This document shows, in pieces, positions 37,425 to 45,616 of a stretch of DNA of 64,000 bases. Both the position numbers and the translations under genes were made by a program. The stretch's first letter is position 1; each line of letters opens with the position of its first letter. The stretch is from Mesorhizobium neociceri (lineage in GTDB: Bacteria; Pseudomonadota; Alphaproteobacteria; Rhizobiales; Rhizobiaceae), in contig NZ_JACDTY010000001.1 in NCBI RefSeq assembly GCF_013520985.1, positions 806,001-870,000 on the forward strand, read 5' to 3'. The notes below the pieces were generated by a model. That model did not search any database and was not told the origin of the DNA. It saw only the letters and a list, made by a program, of their open reading frames with translations.

Positions 37425-38185
37425 TGCGCATTCTTCTGACCAATGATGACGGCATCCATGCCGAGGGCCTGGCGTCGCTCGAGCGCATCGCGCGCACCCT
37501 GTCGGACGATGTCTGGGTGGTGGCGCCGGAGCAGGACCAGTCCGGCTATGCGCATTCGCTGTCGATCTCGGAGCCGCTCCGGCTGCGCAAGATCGGCGAG
37601 AAGCATTATGCCGTGCGCGGCACGCCGACCGACTGCGTCATCATGGGCGTCAAGAAGATCCTGCCTGAGCCGCCCGACCTGATCCTGTCGGGCGTCAATT
37701 CGGGCGCCAACATCGCCGACGACGTCACCTATTCCGGCACAGTTGCCGGCGCCATGGAAGGCGCGTTGCTCGGCATCCGCTCGATCGCGCTCAGCCAGGG
37801 CTATTCGTATGTCGGCGAGGATCGTGTGGTGCCTTATGAGACCACCGAGACGCTGGCGCCGGCGCTGCTGAAAAAGCTCGTCGCCATGCCGCTGCCGGAC
37901 GGCGTGCTGCTCAACGTCAATTTTCCGAACTGCCTGCCTGACGAGGTTGCCGGCACCGTCGTCACCTCGCAAGGCAAGCTGGTGCACAGCCTGTGGGTCG
38001 ACGAGCGCCGCGACGGGCGCGGCCTGCCTTACTACTGGCTGCGCTTCGGTCGCGAACCGGTCGAGGGCAAGCAAGGCACTGACCTCCACGCTCTGCGCAA
38101 CCGGCTGGTGTCGGTGACGCCGCTGCAGCTCGATCTCACCGCGCATGAAATCCGTGACCAACTGACCAAGGCTCTGTCTGATTAA
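37424..38185 (+). CDS. surE: 5'/3'-nucleotidase SurE
   Basis: The 253-residue phosphatase acts on nucleoside monophosphates and is linked to stationary-phase survival. Metal ligands D8-D9 ([12 protein letters not shown]), S in DQSGYAHS (about 43) and N in [12 protein letters not shown] (about 95) are present, and [15 protein letters not shown] is typical. It shares transcription with serS and pcm, the standard alphaproteobacterial order. Confidence 0.96.
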   Translation: MRILLTNDDGIHAEGLASLERIARTLSDDVWVVAPEQDQSGYAHSLSISEPLRLRKIGEKHYAVRGTPTDCVIMGVKKILPEPPDLILSGVNSGANIADDVTYSGTVAGAMEGALLGIRSIALSQGYSYVGEDRVVPYETTETLAPALLKKLVAMPLPDGVLLNVNFPNCLPDEVAGTVVTSQGKLVHSLWVDERRDGRGLPYYWLRFGREPVEGKQGTDLHALRNRLVSVTPLQLDLTAHEIRDQLTKALSD

Positions 38186-38211
38186 GGTTTTGGCATGAAC
38201 AGGGTTTTTGC

Positions 38212-38868
38212 ATGAACATGCCGCTAGACGACCGCGAGGGTTTTGCCGCTTTCCTGCTGCGCTTGCGTGGCCGCGGCGGCGCGGTGCCCAAGGCGCTGAT
38301 CGCGGCCTTTGAGGCGACGCCGCGGCGCGGCTTCCTCAACGGCCAGTACCATTCCATCGCCTGGTCGGACGGCATGCTGCCGATCGAATGCGGCGAGGCG
38401 ATCGAGGGCGCCGACCTGCAGGCGGCGGTGATCGCGTCGTTGGCAATAGAGCCCGGCAACCGGGTGCTCGAGATCGGCACGGGCTCCGGCTATACGGCAG
38501 CGGTGATGTCGCGACTGGCGGCGCGCATCGTCAGCGTCGACCGCTACAAGACGCTGGCCGAACAGGCGAGGCAACGCTTCGAGGCGCTGGGCATAGGCAA
38601 TGTCATCGTGCGCCAGGCCGACGGCTCCAACGGGCTCGCCAATGAAGGGCCATTCGACCGTATCGTCGCCTGGGCGGCCTTCGACAACCTGCCGCGCTTC
38701 CTGCTCGACCAGCTGTCGAGCGGCGGCATCGTCATTGCACCGATCGGGCCGGAGGAGGGCGAGCAGGTGCTGGCCAAGCTGACCAAGGTAGGCAGCCGTT
38801 TCGAGCGCGAGGATATCGGAACCGTGCGCCTGCAGCCGATCCTGCGCAGCGTCGCAGCGGTGATTTGA
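38212..38868 (+). CDS. pcm: Protein-L-isoaspartate O-methyltransferase
   Basis: The 218-residue enzyme repairs isoaspartyl damage in proteins using S-adenosylmethionine. It has motif I NRVLEIGTGSGYTAAVMSRL (about 82-101), DRYKTLAEQARQRFEALG as post-I, and a downstream FDRIVAWAA motif II. The position next to surE is the classic one. Compared with E. coli Pcm, the substrate-binding loop SIAWSDGMLPIECGE is diverged but typical for alphaproteobacteria. Compare the PIMT-like gene at 10677. Confidence 0.93.
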   Translation: MNMPLDDREGFAAFLLRLRGRGGAVPKALIAAFEATPRRGFLNGQYHSIAWSDGMLPIECGEAIEGADLQAAVIASLAIEPGNRVLEIGTGSGYTAAVMSRLAARIVSVDRYKTLAEQARQRFEALGIGNVIVRQADGSNGLANEGPFDRIVAWAAFDNLPRFLLDQLSSGGIVIAPIGPEEGEQVLAKLTKVGSRFEREDIGTVRLQPILRSVAAVI

Positions 38869-38904
38869 TCTCTGTGCATCGCTTGCTTCGAAGGTAGGCC
38901 GACG

Positions 38905-39105
38905 CCTCTCCCTTCGTCATCCTCGGGCGGAGCAAGGAGCGTAGCGACGCAGCGCAGACCCGAGGATCCATGCCGCGCCATCAAGGCGTTGCTACGGCGC
39001 AGAATTCTGCTCTGCTGCATTCTTCGGCCAACGTCACGGAATGAATCCCAGGGTCTCCGCGACGCCGCTTCGCGGCTGCTTCGCCCAGGGACGACGAAGC
39101 TGGCG
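38905..39105. repeat. Intergenic repeat with two imperfect palindromes
   Basis: The pcm-LysM gap (38869-39248, 380 bases) holds a dyad in which CCTCGGG (38922) pairs with CCCGAGG (38959) around an Ala/Gly-codon-like GC stretch, then CCCAGGGTCTCCGCGACGCC with a partner ending CGCCCAGGG (to about 39092). I believe this type of sequence recurs in Mesorhizobium genomes, but only one copy is in this window. No gene is seen; the last 100 bases, which are AT-richer, probably contain the promoter of the next gene. Confidence 0.55.
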
Positions 39106-39248
39106 CTGACCTGAATCTCAACGCACCCTCGACGCCTTCCAAAATGTTTTAAGAAAATTTGCGTCTGATTCTATGGGGTTAACCCGCCAGTAACATTAAC
39201 GCGCTTTAATCATGACCAGTGTGTACCGGGTCTGTGCGGGTTAGTGCG

Positions 39249-40751
39249 ATGCAATTCAGTGTTTTGAAGGCAAACGGGCGTACTCTGTCGCGGGGGTGCG
39301 CTGTTCTCATGCTAGCCGGAGTGGCGGCGGGGTGTAGCTCCCAGGCCTCACGGTTCAACGGTGTCGACGACGTCTTCACCTCCTCGACCAACAATCAGCG
39401 CGCCATTATCGACAAGCAGAGCAACGCGCAGCCCTATCCGGGCGACGTGGCGGCCGAGCCGGTCGCTGCTGCACCTGTCGATGGCAGCCATAGCCAATCG
39501 GTCAGCCGCTCCAGCCTGGAGCCGGTCACCGTCCAGCAGCTGCCGCCGCCAAGCCAGGCCAAGGCTGCTCCAATGCGCACCGCCTCGGCGCCCGCGCTTG
39601 CGCCTGCACCGCATGTCGACAGGACGACCACTGGCACTGTGCAACCGGCGAGGCCGTTCAAGAATGCTGGTGACTCCGATCCGAAACCAGCTGCTGCTGG
39701 TACGCCGCATGCCACGGAGATCGTGGTCAGGGACGGTGAGACCATTTCCGGCATTGCTCAGCACTATCACGTGCCGGCCGACGTGATCATGAAGGTCAAC
39801 GGCCTGAGCGCCACCAAGGGGCTCAAGACCGGCCAGAAGCTGGTTATTCCGGCCTATGCCTATTCGAGCAAGGGGACCGAGCCGAAGCTTGCCGACGGCA
39901 AGCCGGCGAACAGCCCCAAGGCGCCGGCGCCGGAGAAGGTCGCCGTGCTGCCGCAGCAGCCGAAACTCAAGGACGGCAAATCCGCTGCGCAGGTCGATGC
40001 CTCCGCCGCGAACAAGCCGAAGACCGACAAGCCGGCGCAGCAGACCGCTGCGGCCGCGCCCAAGGCCGGCGCGGGCACCTATACGGTCCAGCAGGGCGAC
40101 TCGCTGTCCTCCATCGCCAGGAAGACCGGCGTCGGCGTCGTCGCGCTGAAGCAGGCAAACGGCATGCAGGACGGTCTGCTCAAGATCGGCCAGACGCTGA
40201 AGGTTCCGGCCGGCGGCACCGCGACAGTCGCCAGCGCCAAGGCGGCAAAGGTCGATCCGGTGACGACGGCGGCCACCCAGCCGGCGGCAAAGCCGACGGA
40301 GACACTCGCCACCTACACGCCGCCGAAGAAGGACACCAAGGTTATCCAGCAGGCCGAGGACGACGACGCTGTGGCGCCGGACGCCACCGGCATCGGCAAG
40401 ATGCGCTGGCCGGTGCGTGGCCGCGTGATCTCCAGCTTTGGTGGCGGCAAGGATGGTGTCGACATCGCCGTGCCGGAAGGGACGCCGGTCAAGGCGGCCG
40501 AGAACGGCGTCGTCATCTATGCCGGCGACGGCCTCAAGGAATTCGGCAACACGGTGCTGGTGCGCCACGAAAACGGTCTGGTCACCGTCTATGGCCACGC
40601 CAGTTCGATCGAGGTGCAGCGCGGCCAGAAGGTCAAGCGCGGCCAGGAAATCGCGCTGTCGGGCATGAGCGGCACCACGGACTCGCCGAAACTGCACTTC
40701 GAAGTGCGCAAGAACTCGGCCCCGGTCGATCCCTCGGGCTATCTCGAATAG
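39249..40751 (+). CDS. LysM/LytM (NlpD-like) lipoprotein
   Basis: The 500-residue protein starts with a lipoprotein signal (cut before the Cys of LAGVAAGCSS, about C33), has two LysM peptidoglycan-binding repeats (about 155-205 and 275-322) and a C-terminal LytM/M23 domain (about 384-497). Active M23 enzymes need H-x(n)-D and H-x-H zinc ligands; here the first His is missing (GGKDGVDIAVP) and the last pair reads PKLHF, so it is probably inactive and works like NlpD/EnvC, activating an amidase at division. The ATG at 39249 (MQFSVLKANG) fits the signal peptide. A terminator follows at 40820. Confidence 0.85.
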   Translation: MQFSVLKANGRTLSRGCAVLMLAGVAAGCSSQASRFNGVDDVFTSSTNNQRAIIDKQSNAQPYPGDVAAEPVAAAPVDGSHSQSVSRSSLEPVTVQQLPPPSQAKAAPMRTASAPALAPAPHVDRTTTGTVQPARPFKNAGDSDPKPAAAGTPHATEIVVRDGETISGIAQHYHVPADVIMKVNGLSATKGLKTGQKLVIPAYAYSSKGTEPKLADGKPANSPKAPAPEKVAVLPQQPKLKDGKSAAQVDASAANKPKTDKPAQQTAAAAPKAGAGTYTVQQGDSLSSIARKTGVGVVALKQANGMQDGLLKIGQTLKVPAGGTATVASAKAAKVDPVTTAATQPAAKPTETLATYTPPKKDTKVIQQAEDDDAVAPDATGIGKMRWPVRGRVISSFGGGKDGVDIAVPEGTPVKAAENGVVIYAGDGLKEFGNTVLVRHENGLVTVYGHASSIEVQRGQKVKRGQEIALSGMSGTTDSPKLHFEVRKNSAPVDPSGYLE

Positions 40752-40819
40752 GCGGCTATCTCGAATAGAACAATAAACGATTGCAGGCCGTCTGACCTCC
40801 AGTCCGGCCCGCCGGCTCG

Positions 40820-40847
40820 GCCCGCTCCGCAAGGGGCGGGCTTTTTC
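40820..40847. terminator. Terminator between LysM/LytM gene and DUF815 gene
   Basis: GCCCGCTCC pairs with GGGGCGGGC around GCAA, followed by a T run on the plus strand. Confidence 0.8.
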
Positions 40848-40881
40848 AGTGACCGAAAAGATATTGGGCGCCTGACGGCCA

Positions 40882-41757
40882 TCAGTCGTTGAGCGGCTTG
40901 CCGAGGCGGCCGGCCAGATCCTGGGTGAACTGCCAGGCGACACGGCCTGAGCGGCTGCCGCGCGTCGTTGCCCATTCCAGCGCTTCGGCGCGCAGCTGTT
41001 CCGGATCGATGGTGAGCCCGTGGTGGCCGGCATAGCCGTTGACCATGTCGAGATATTCGTCCTGCGAACATTTGTGGAAACCAAGCCACAGGCCGAAACG
41101 GTCGGACAGCGAAACCTTTTCCTCGACTGCTTCCGACGGATTGATGGCGGTCGAGCGCTCATTGTCGATCATGTCGCGCGGCAACAGGTGCCGGCGGTTC
41201 GAGGTGGCGTAGAAGATGACATTGGCCGGGCGACCCTCGACGCCGCCTTCAAGGGCCGCCTTCAGCGACTTGTAGGAGGTGTCGTCATGGTCGAACGACA
41301 GATCGTCGCAAAACAGGATGAAGCGGAAGGGCGCTGCCTTCACCTGGCCCATCAGCCTGGGCAGCGTGTCGATGTCCTCGCGATGGATTTCGATCAGCTT
41401 GAGCGGCAGGTCGGATTTGGCCTTGGCGTTGATCTCGGCATGCACGGCTTTGACCAGCGAGGATTTGCCCATGCCGCGCGCCCCCCACAACAACACATTG
41501 TTGGCGGCGTGGCCGGCGGCGAAGCGCTCGGTGTTTTCGACAAGAATGTCGCGCACCCGGTCGACGCCGCGGATCAGGCCGATGTCGACGCGATTGACCT
41601 TGCGCACCGGCTCGAGATAGCCGGGATCGGCCTGCCAGACGAAGCAATCGGCCACGGCAAGATCGGTCTGCGGCACCGGCGGCGGGGCGAGGCGGGTGAC
41701 CGCCTCGATCAGGCGGTCGAGCTTTTGGTTCAGGGCCTCGATGGTGCTGTCGGTCAT
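40882..41757 (-). CDS. DUF815 family P-loop ATPase
   Basis: The 291-residue AAA-like ATPase has a Walker A GARGMGKSSL (about 93-102), a Walker B FILFCDD (about 144-150) and sensor-like ATSNRRHLLP (about 182-191). DUF815 proteins occur widely beside tat/sec genes but their task is unknown. The ATG at 41757 (MTDSTIEAL) is preferred over an upstream in-frame start that would translate repeat-like sequence. It is convergent with the LysM gene and divergent from yajC. Confidence 0.88.
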   Translation of the reverse strand: MTDSTIEALNQKLDRLIEAVTRLAPPPVPQTDLAVADCFVWQADPGYLEPVRKVNRVDIGLIRGVDRVRDILVENTERFAAGHAANNVLLWGARGMGKSSLVKAVHAEINAKAKSDLPLKLIEIHREDIDTLPRLMGQVKAAPFRFILFCDDLSFDHDDTSYKSLKAALEGGVEGRPANVIFYATSNRRHLLPRDMIDNERSTAINPSEAVEEKVSLSDRFGLWLGFHKCSQDEYLDMVNGYAGHHGLTIDPEQLRAEALEWATTRGSRSGRVAWQFTQDLAGRLGKPLND

Positions 41758-42029
41758 GTCTCGGTCTTTTGTTGTTCTGCACGAACGTGGGTAGGGGCGG
41801 AAATCGTCCTGGTTCGGGCGAGATAGAAACGGGTTCCAAGCTTTTGTTTGAGCATGATCTTTTGCGAAAACCACGCCCGCTATCCGGGAGCATGCTCTAA
41901 CACGGGTCAACCGGCCGGAAAAGCAGCCGAAAGCCGGGCCGCGCAGTTGCATTGGCAACTTTACCCACTATATTCCGGCCAAATTTGGCGAGGCCGCCTT
42001 ATGGCCTTCTTCGTAACCAGGAGTTCTTG

Positions 42030-42377
42030 ATGTTCGTCACACCGGCATACGCCCAAGCCACGGGAACTCCGCTTGGTCCGTTCGGGGATATCGGCATGAT
42101 ACTCCCGTTCGTCCTAATCTTCGTGATCATGTATTTTCTCATCATCCGGCCGCAGCGCGCGCAACTGAAGAAGCGCCAGGAGATGATCTCGGCGGTGCGC
42201 CGGGGCGATACGGTCATCACCGGTGGCGGCTTCGTCGGCAAGGTGACCAAGGTGATCGACGACAATGAGCTCGAGATCGACCTCGGCGGCGGTACCAAGG
42301 TGACGGCGCTGCGCTCGACGATCGCCGATGTGCGGGTCAAGGGCGAGCCGGTGGCCAACCAGAACGCCAAGAAGTAA
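42030..42377 (+). CDS. yajC: Preprotein translocase subunit YajC
   Basis: The 115-residue protein has a short periplasmic N-terminus, one membrane helix (about 22-42, MILPFVLIFVIMYFLIIRPQ), and the cytoplasmic YajC domain with RPQRAQLKKRQEMISAVRRG and GDTVITGGGFVGKVTKVIDD. It binds SecDF in the Sec machinery. The ATG at 42030 has CCAGGAG upstream. A diverged copy of its last 67 bases lies downstream at 42547. Confidence 0.95.
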   Translation: MFVTPAYAQATGTPLGPFGDIGMILPFVLIFVIMYFLIIRPQRAQLKKRQEMISAVRRGDTVITGGGFVGKVTKVIDDNELEIDLGGGTKVTALRSTIADVRVKGEPVANQNAKK

Positions 42378-42546
42378 GCATCCGGAGATACGGGCCCTTC
42401 GGGCGGTGTCATCCGCCGATACGACGGGTAAAAGCCGGATGTTGATTTCGCATCACGCCTGGCGGTGTTCCGCGTTATAATAAGGCCGAAAATCAACCGA
42501 TTGACGCCGGAACCCACCCCGGCGGCAGAGGCAATTTGGCGTTGGC

Positions 42547-42613
42547 GCGCTCGACAATCGACGGTGTGCGGGGTAAGGGCGAGCCGGTGGCAAATAACAA
42601 CGCCAAGAAATAA
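42547..42613 (+). pseudogene. Remnant duplicate of the yajC 3' end
   Basis: The 67 bases match the end of yajC (42311-42377) at 57 positions with no gap. Translated in the same phase it reads RSTIDGVRGKGEPVANNNAK and then K and stop, against RSTIADVRVKGEPVANQNAK in yajC. The upstream 160 bases keep only short traces of likeness, and there is no start codon or membrane segment, so this is a leftover of a yajC duplication in the gap before secDF. Confidence 0.8.
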
Positions 42614-42664
42614 CCGAATTGTCGGCGGAACGATCCGCCAGCACGCCCTGACGGACAACGCCAT

Positions 42665-45214
42665 ATGCTGTATTTTTCGCGCCTGAAGATGATCCTGATC
42701 TGGCTGGCTGTCGCCGCCACGTTCATCCTTGCCGCGCCCAATCTCTTCCCGGCCAGCACATTGGCGCAGTTGCCCAGTTGGGTGCCGAAGCGGCAGATGA
42801 CGCTCGGTCTCGATCTGCAGGGCGGCTCGCACATCCTCTTGCAGATGGATCAGAACGATCTGGTCAAGGCGCAGCTGGAGACGACGCGCGATGAGATCCG
42901 CACGCTGCTGCGTGATGCGAAGATAGCCTATACCGGCCTTGGTGGCACCGGCAGGACCGTGCAGGTGCGCATCACCGACCCAGCCCAGATCGATGCCGCC
43001 AAGACGGCGCTGAAGCCGCTGACCGATCCGGTCGCCGCCGGCCTGTTCACCGGCGGCTCCATCCAGGAAATGTCACTGGACGATTCCGAAGCCGGCCTGC
43101 TCAAATTCACCGTCACCGACGCCGGCATCAAATACCGCACCTCGGCCGCTTTAGCGCAGTCGATCGAAGTCGTCGAACGTCGCGTCAACGAACTGGGCAC
43201 CACCGAGCCGATCGTGCAGCGGCAGGGCGACGACCGTGTGCTGGTCCAGGTGCCGGGCCTGCAGGATCCGCAAAGGCTGAAGGAGATCATCGGCCAGACG
43301 GCCAAGATGACCTTCCAGATGGTCGACACCTCGATGTCGGTGCAGGACGCCCTCAATGGCCGCCCGCCGGCCGGCTCCTCGGTCCTCTACTCGCAGGACG
43401 ATCCGCCGGTTCCGTATCTGGTCGAGAATCGCGTCATCGTTTCGGGCGAGGATCTCGCCAAGGCGACGGCAACCTACAACTCGCAGAACAACGAGCCGGT
43501 GGTTTCGTTCACCTTCAACTCGCGCGGCGCGACCCGGTTCGGCCAGGCGACACAGCAGAATGTCGGCAAGCCATTCGCCATCATTCTCGATAATCAGGTG
43601 ATTTCGGCGCCGGTCATTCGCGAACCGATCCTCGGCGGCAGCGGCCAGATTTCGGGCAATTTCACCGCTGAAAGCGCCAATGATCTTGCCGTGCTGCTAC
43701 GCGCCGGCGCGCTGCCGGCAAAGCTGACCGTGATCGAAGAGCGCACCGTCGGCCCAGGCCTCGGCCAGGATTCGATCCATGCCGGCAAGGTCGCCGGCAT
43801 CATCGGCTCTATTCTCGTCGTCGCCTTCATGTTCGTCGCTTACGGTTTCCTTGGTTTCCTCGCCAACATTGCGCTGGCCGTCCACGTGGCGATGATCGTC
43901 GGGCTTTTGTCGCTGCTTGGCGCAACGCTGACCTTGCCCGGCATTGCCGGTATCGTGCTGACCATCGGCATGGCGGTCGATTCCAACGTGCTGATCTATG
44001 AGCGCATCCGTGAGGAGCGACGCGCCGGCCGCTCGGTGATCCAGGCGATCGATACCGGTTTCACCAAGGCCTTGGCGACGATCGTCGATTCCAACGTGAC
44101 GTCGCTGATTGCCACGGTGGTGCTGTTCTATCTCGGTACCGGTCCGGTCAAGGGCTTTGCCATCACCTATGCCATCGGCATCCTGACCACGGTGTTCACC
44201 GCCTTCACCTTCACCCGCTTGCTGGTGTCGATCTGGCTGCGCCGCGCGCGTCCGAAGGAATTGCCCCGCGCGCCGGTGACCTTCGTTCCACCGGGGACAA
44301 AAATTCCGTTCATGGGCATCCGCCGCTGGACTTTCACACTGTCGAGCGCTCTGTCGATCCTGTCGGTGGTGACGTTCATGACCGTCGGCATCAATTACGG
44401 CATCGATTTCAAGGGCGGCTCGATTATCGAGGTGCAGTCCAAGCAAGGCAATGCCGATCTGGCCGATATCCGCAGCAGGCTATCGGAGCTCAACATCGGT
44501 GACGTGCAGGTTCAGCAGTTCGGCGCCCCCAATGACGTCCTGATCCGCGTCGGCACCCAGGATGGCGGCGAGAATGCCGAGCAGACCGTCATCGACAAGG
44601 TGCGCGGCGAGCTGCAGGACACCTATGATTTCCGCCGCGTCGAAGTGGTGGGACCGACGGTTTCGGGGGAACTTGCCAAGCAAGGCACGATTGCGATGAT
44701 CATCGCGCTGATCGGCATCCTGGTCTATGTCTGGTTCCGCTTCGAATGGCAGTTCGCGGTCGGCGCCATCGTGGCGACGGTGCACGATGTGGTGATGACG
44801 CTGGGCTTCTTCGTCATCACCGGGCTCGAGTTCAACCAATCGTCGCTGGCGGCGATCCTGACCATCATCGGCTACTCGCTCAACGACACGATCGTCGTCT
44901 ATGACCGCGTTCGAGAAGATCTACGAAAATACAAAAAGATGCCGCTGCCGCAATTGCTGAACAACGCCATCAACGAGACGCTGTCGAGAACGACGCTGAC
45001 CTCGGTGACGACCATCCTGGCGCTGCTGGCGCTGGTGCTGTTCGGCGGCGAAGTGATCCGCTCGTTCACCATGGCGATGCTGTTCGGCGTCGTCTTCGGC
45101 ACCTATTCGTCGATCTTTATCGCCGCACCCTTGCTGATCCTGTTCAGGCTGCGGCCACAGGCGACGGCCGACGAGGAGAAGCCGGTTGGTGGCGGCAAGG
45201 CCGTGGCGACCTGA
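42665..45214 (+). CDS. secDF: SecDF fusion protein-export membrane protein
   Basis: The 849-residue protein joins SecD (about 1-520) and SecF (about 545-840). It has SecD helix 1 (SRLKMILIWLAVAATFILAA), the LGLDLQGGSHILLQMD motif, a large P1 periplasmic domain, and helices around GMAVDSNVLIYERIREE (SecD motif) and YSLNDTIVVYDRVREDLRKY (SecF motif), the Asp/Arg residues of the proton path. It uses proton flow to pull preproteins on the periplasmic side. yajC lies upstream; the next gene starts 11 bases later. Confidence 0.96.
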   Translation: MLYFSRLKMILIWLAVAATFILAAPNLFPASTLAQLPSWVPKRQMTLGLDLQGGSHILLQMDQNDLVKAQLETTRDEIRTLLRDAKIAYTGLGGTGRTVQVRITDPAQIDAAKTALKPLTDPVAAGLFTGGSIQEMSLDDSEAGLLKFTVTDAGIKYRTSAALAQSIEVVERRVNELGTTEPIVQRQGDDRVLVQVPGLQDPQRLKEIIGQTAKMTFQMVDTSMSVQDALNGRPPAGSSVLYSQDDPPVPYLVENRVIVSGEDLAKATATYNSQNNEPVVSFTFNSRGATRFGQATQQNVGKPFAIILDNQVISAPVIREPILGGSGQISGNFTAESANDLAVLLRAGALPAKLTVIEERTVGPGLGQDSIHAGKVAGIIGSILVVAFMFVAYGFLGFLANIALAVHVAMIVGLLSLLGATLTLPGIAGIVLTIGMAVDSNVLIYERIREERRAGRSVIQAIDTGFTKALATIVDSNVTSLIATVVLFYLGTGPVKGFAITYAIGILTTVFTAFTFTRLLVSIWLRRARPKELPRAPVTFVPPGTKIPFMGIRRWTFTLSSALSILSVVTFMTVGINYGIDFKGGSIIEVQSKQGNADLADIRSRLSELNIGDVQVQQFGAPNDVLIRVGTQDGGENAEQTVIDKVRGELQDTYDFRRVEVVGPTVSGELAKQGTIAMIIALIGILVYVWFRFEWQFAVGAIVATVHDVVMTLGFFVITGLEFNQSSLAAILTIIGYSLNDTIVVYDRVREDLRKYKKMPLPQLLNNAINETLSRTTLTSVTTILALLALVLFGGEVIRSFTMAMLFGVVFGTYSSIFIAAPLLILFRLRPQATADEEKPVGGGKAVAT

Positions 45215-45225
45215 CGGCCGCTCAC

Positions 45226-45615
45226 GTGGCAACAGGTATCGTCATTCGCGAGGCGCATTTCCCCGGCCGGGCGCCGATCGAGGCCTACGGCAATGGCGGC
45301 TTTCGCTTCGCCGACATGTCGCATCGCGGCTCGCTGCTGTGCCTGCCCTCCGGCATCCATGGCTGGGAACCGGCCGATCCTCTGGCGCTGACGGCCGCCG
45401 ATTTCGGCTTGCTGCTGGCCGAGGCCGGCAAGGTCGAGATCCTGCTGGTCGGTACCGGCAAGGATTTGCGGCCTTTGCCCGCGGCACTGCGCGCGGCGCT
45501 GAAAGCGGCTGGCATTGCCTCCAACCCGATGTCGACCGGCGCGGCGGTGCGGACATACAATGTGCTGCTTGCCGAAGACCGCGCCGTGGCTGCGGCGCTG
45601 ATCGCCGTCGACTGA
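45226..45615 (+). CDS. Mth938-domain protein (NDUFAF3-like)
   Basis: The 129-residue protein is a single Mth938/DUF498 domain: YGNGGFRFADMSHRGSLLCL near the start, then LLVGTGKDLRPLPAALRAAL and GIASNPMSTGAAVRTYNVLL near the end. Human NDUFAF3, an assembly factor of respiratory complex I, belongs to this family. The gene begins (GTG) 11 bases after secDF and is followed one base later by a phytoene-synthase-like gene, whose relative NDUFAF6 is also a complex I assembly factor. A role in membrane-complex assembly is inferred from family and context only. Confidence 0.88.
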   Translation: MATGIVIREAHFPGRAPIEAYGNGGFRFADMSHRGSLLCLPSGIHGWEPADPLALTAADFGLLLAEAGKVEILLVGTGKDLRPLPAALRAALKAAGIASNPMSTGAAVRTYNVLLAEDRAVAAALIAVD

Positions 45616-45616
45616 C

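Noticed and set aside
41848..41900. A sixth copy of the two-hairpin repeat
   Set aside because: Only GAGCATGATC and GAGCATGCTCT are shared; the core AAAACCGCTTCACACTTTT is not intact, so it is at best a decayed piece.
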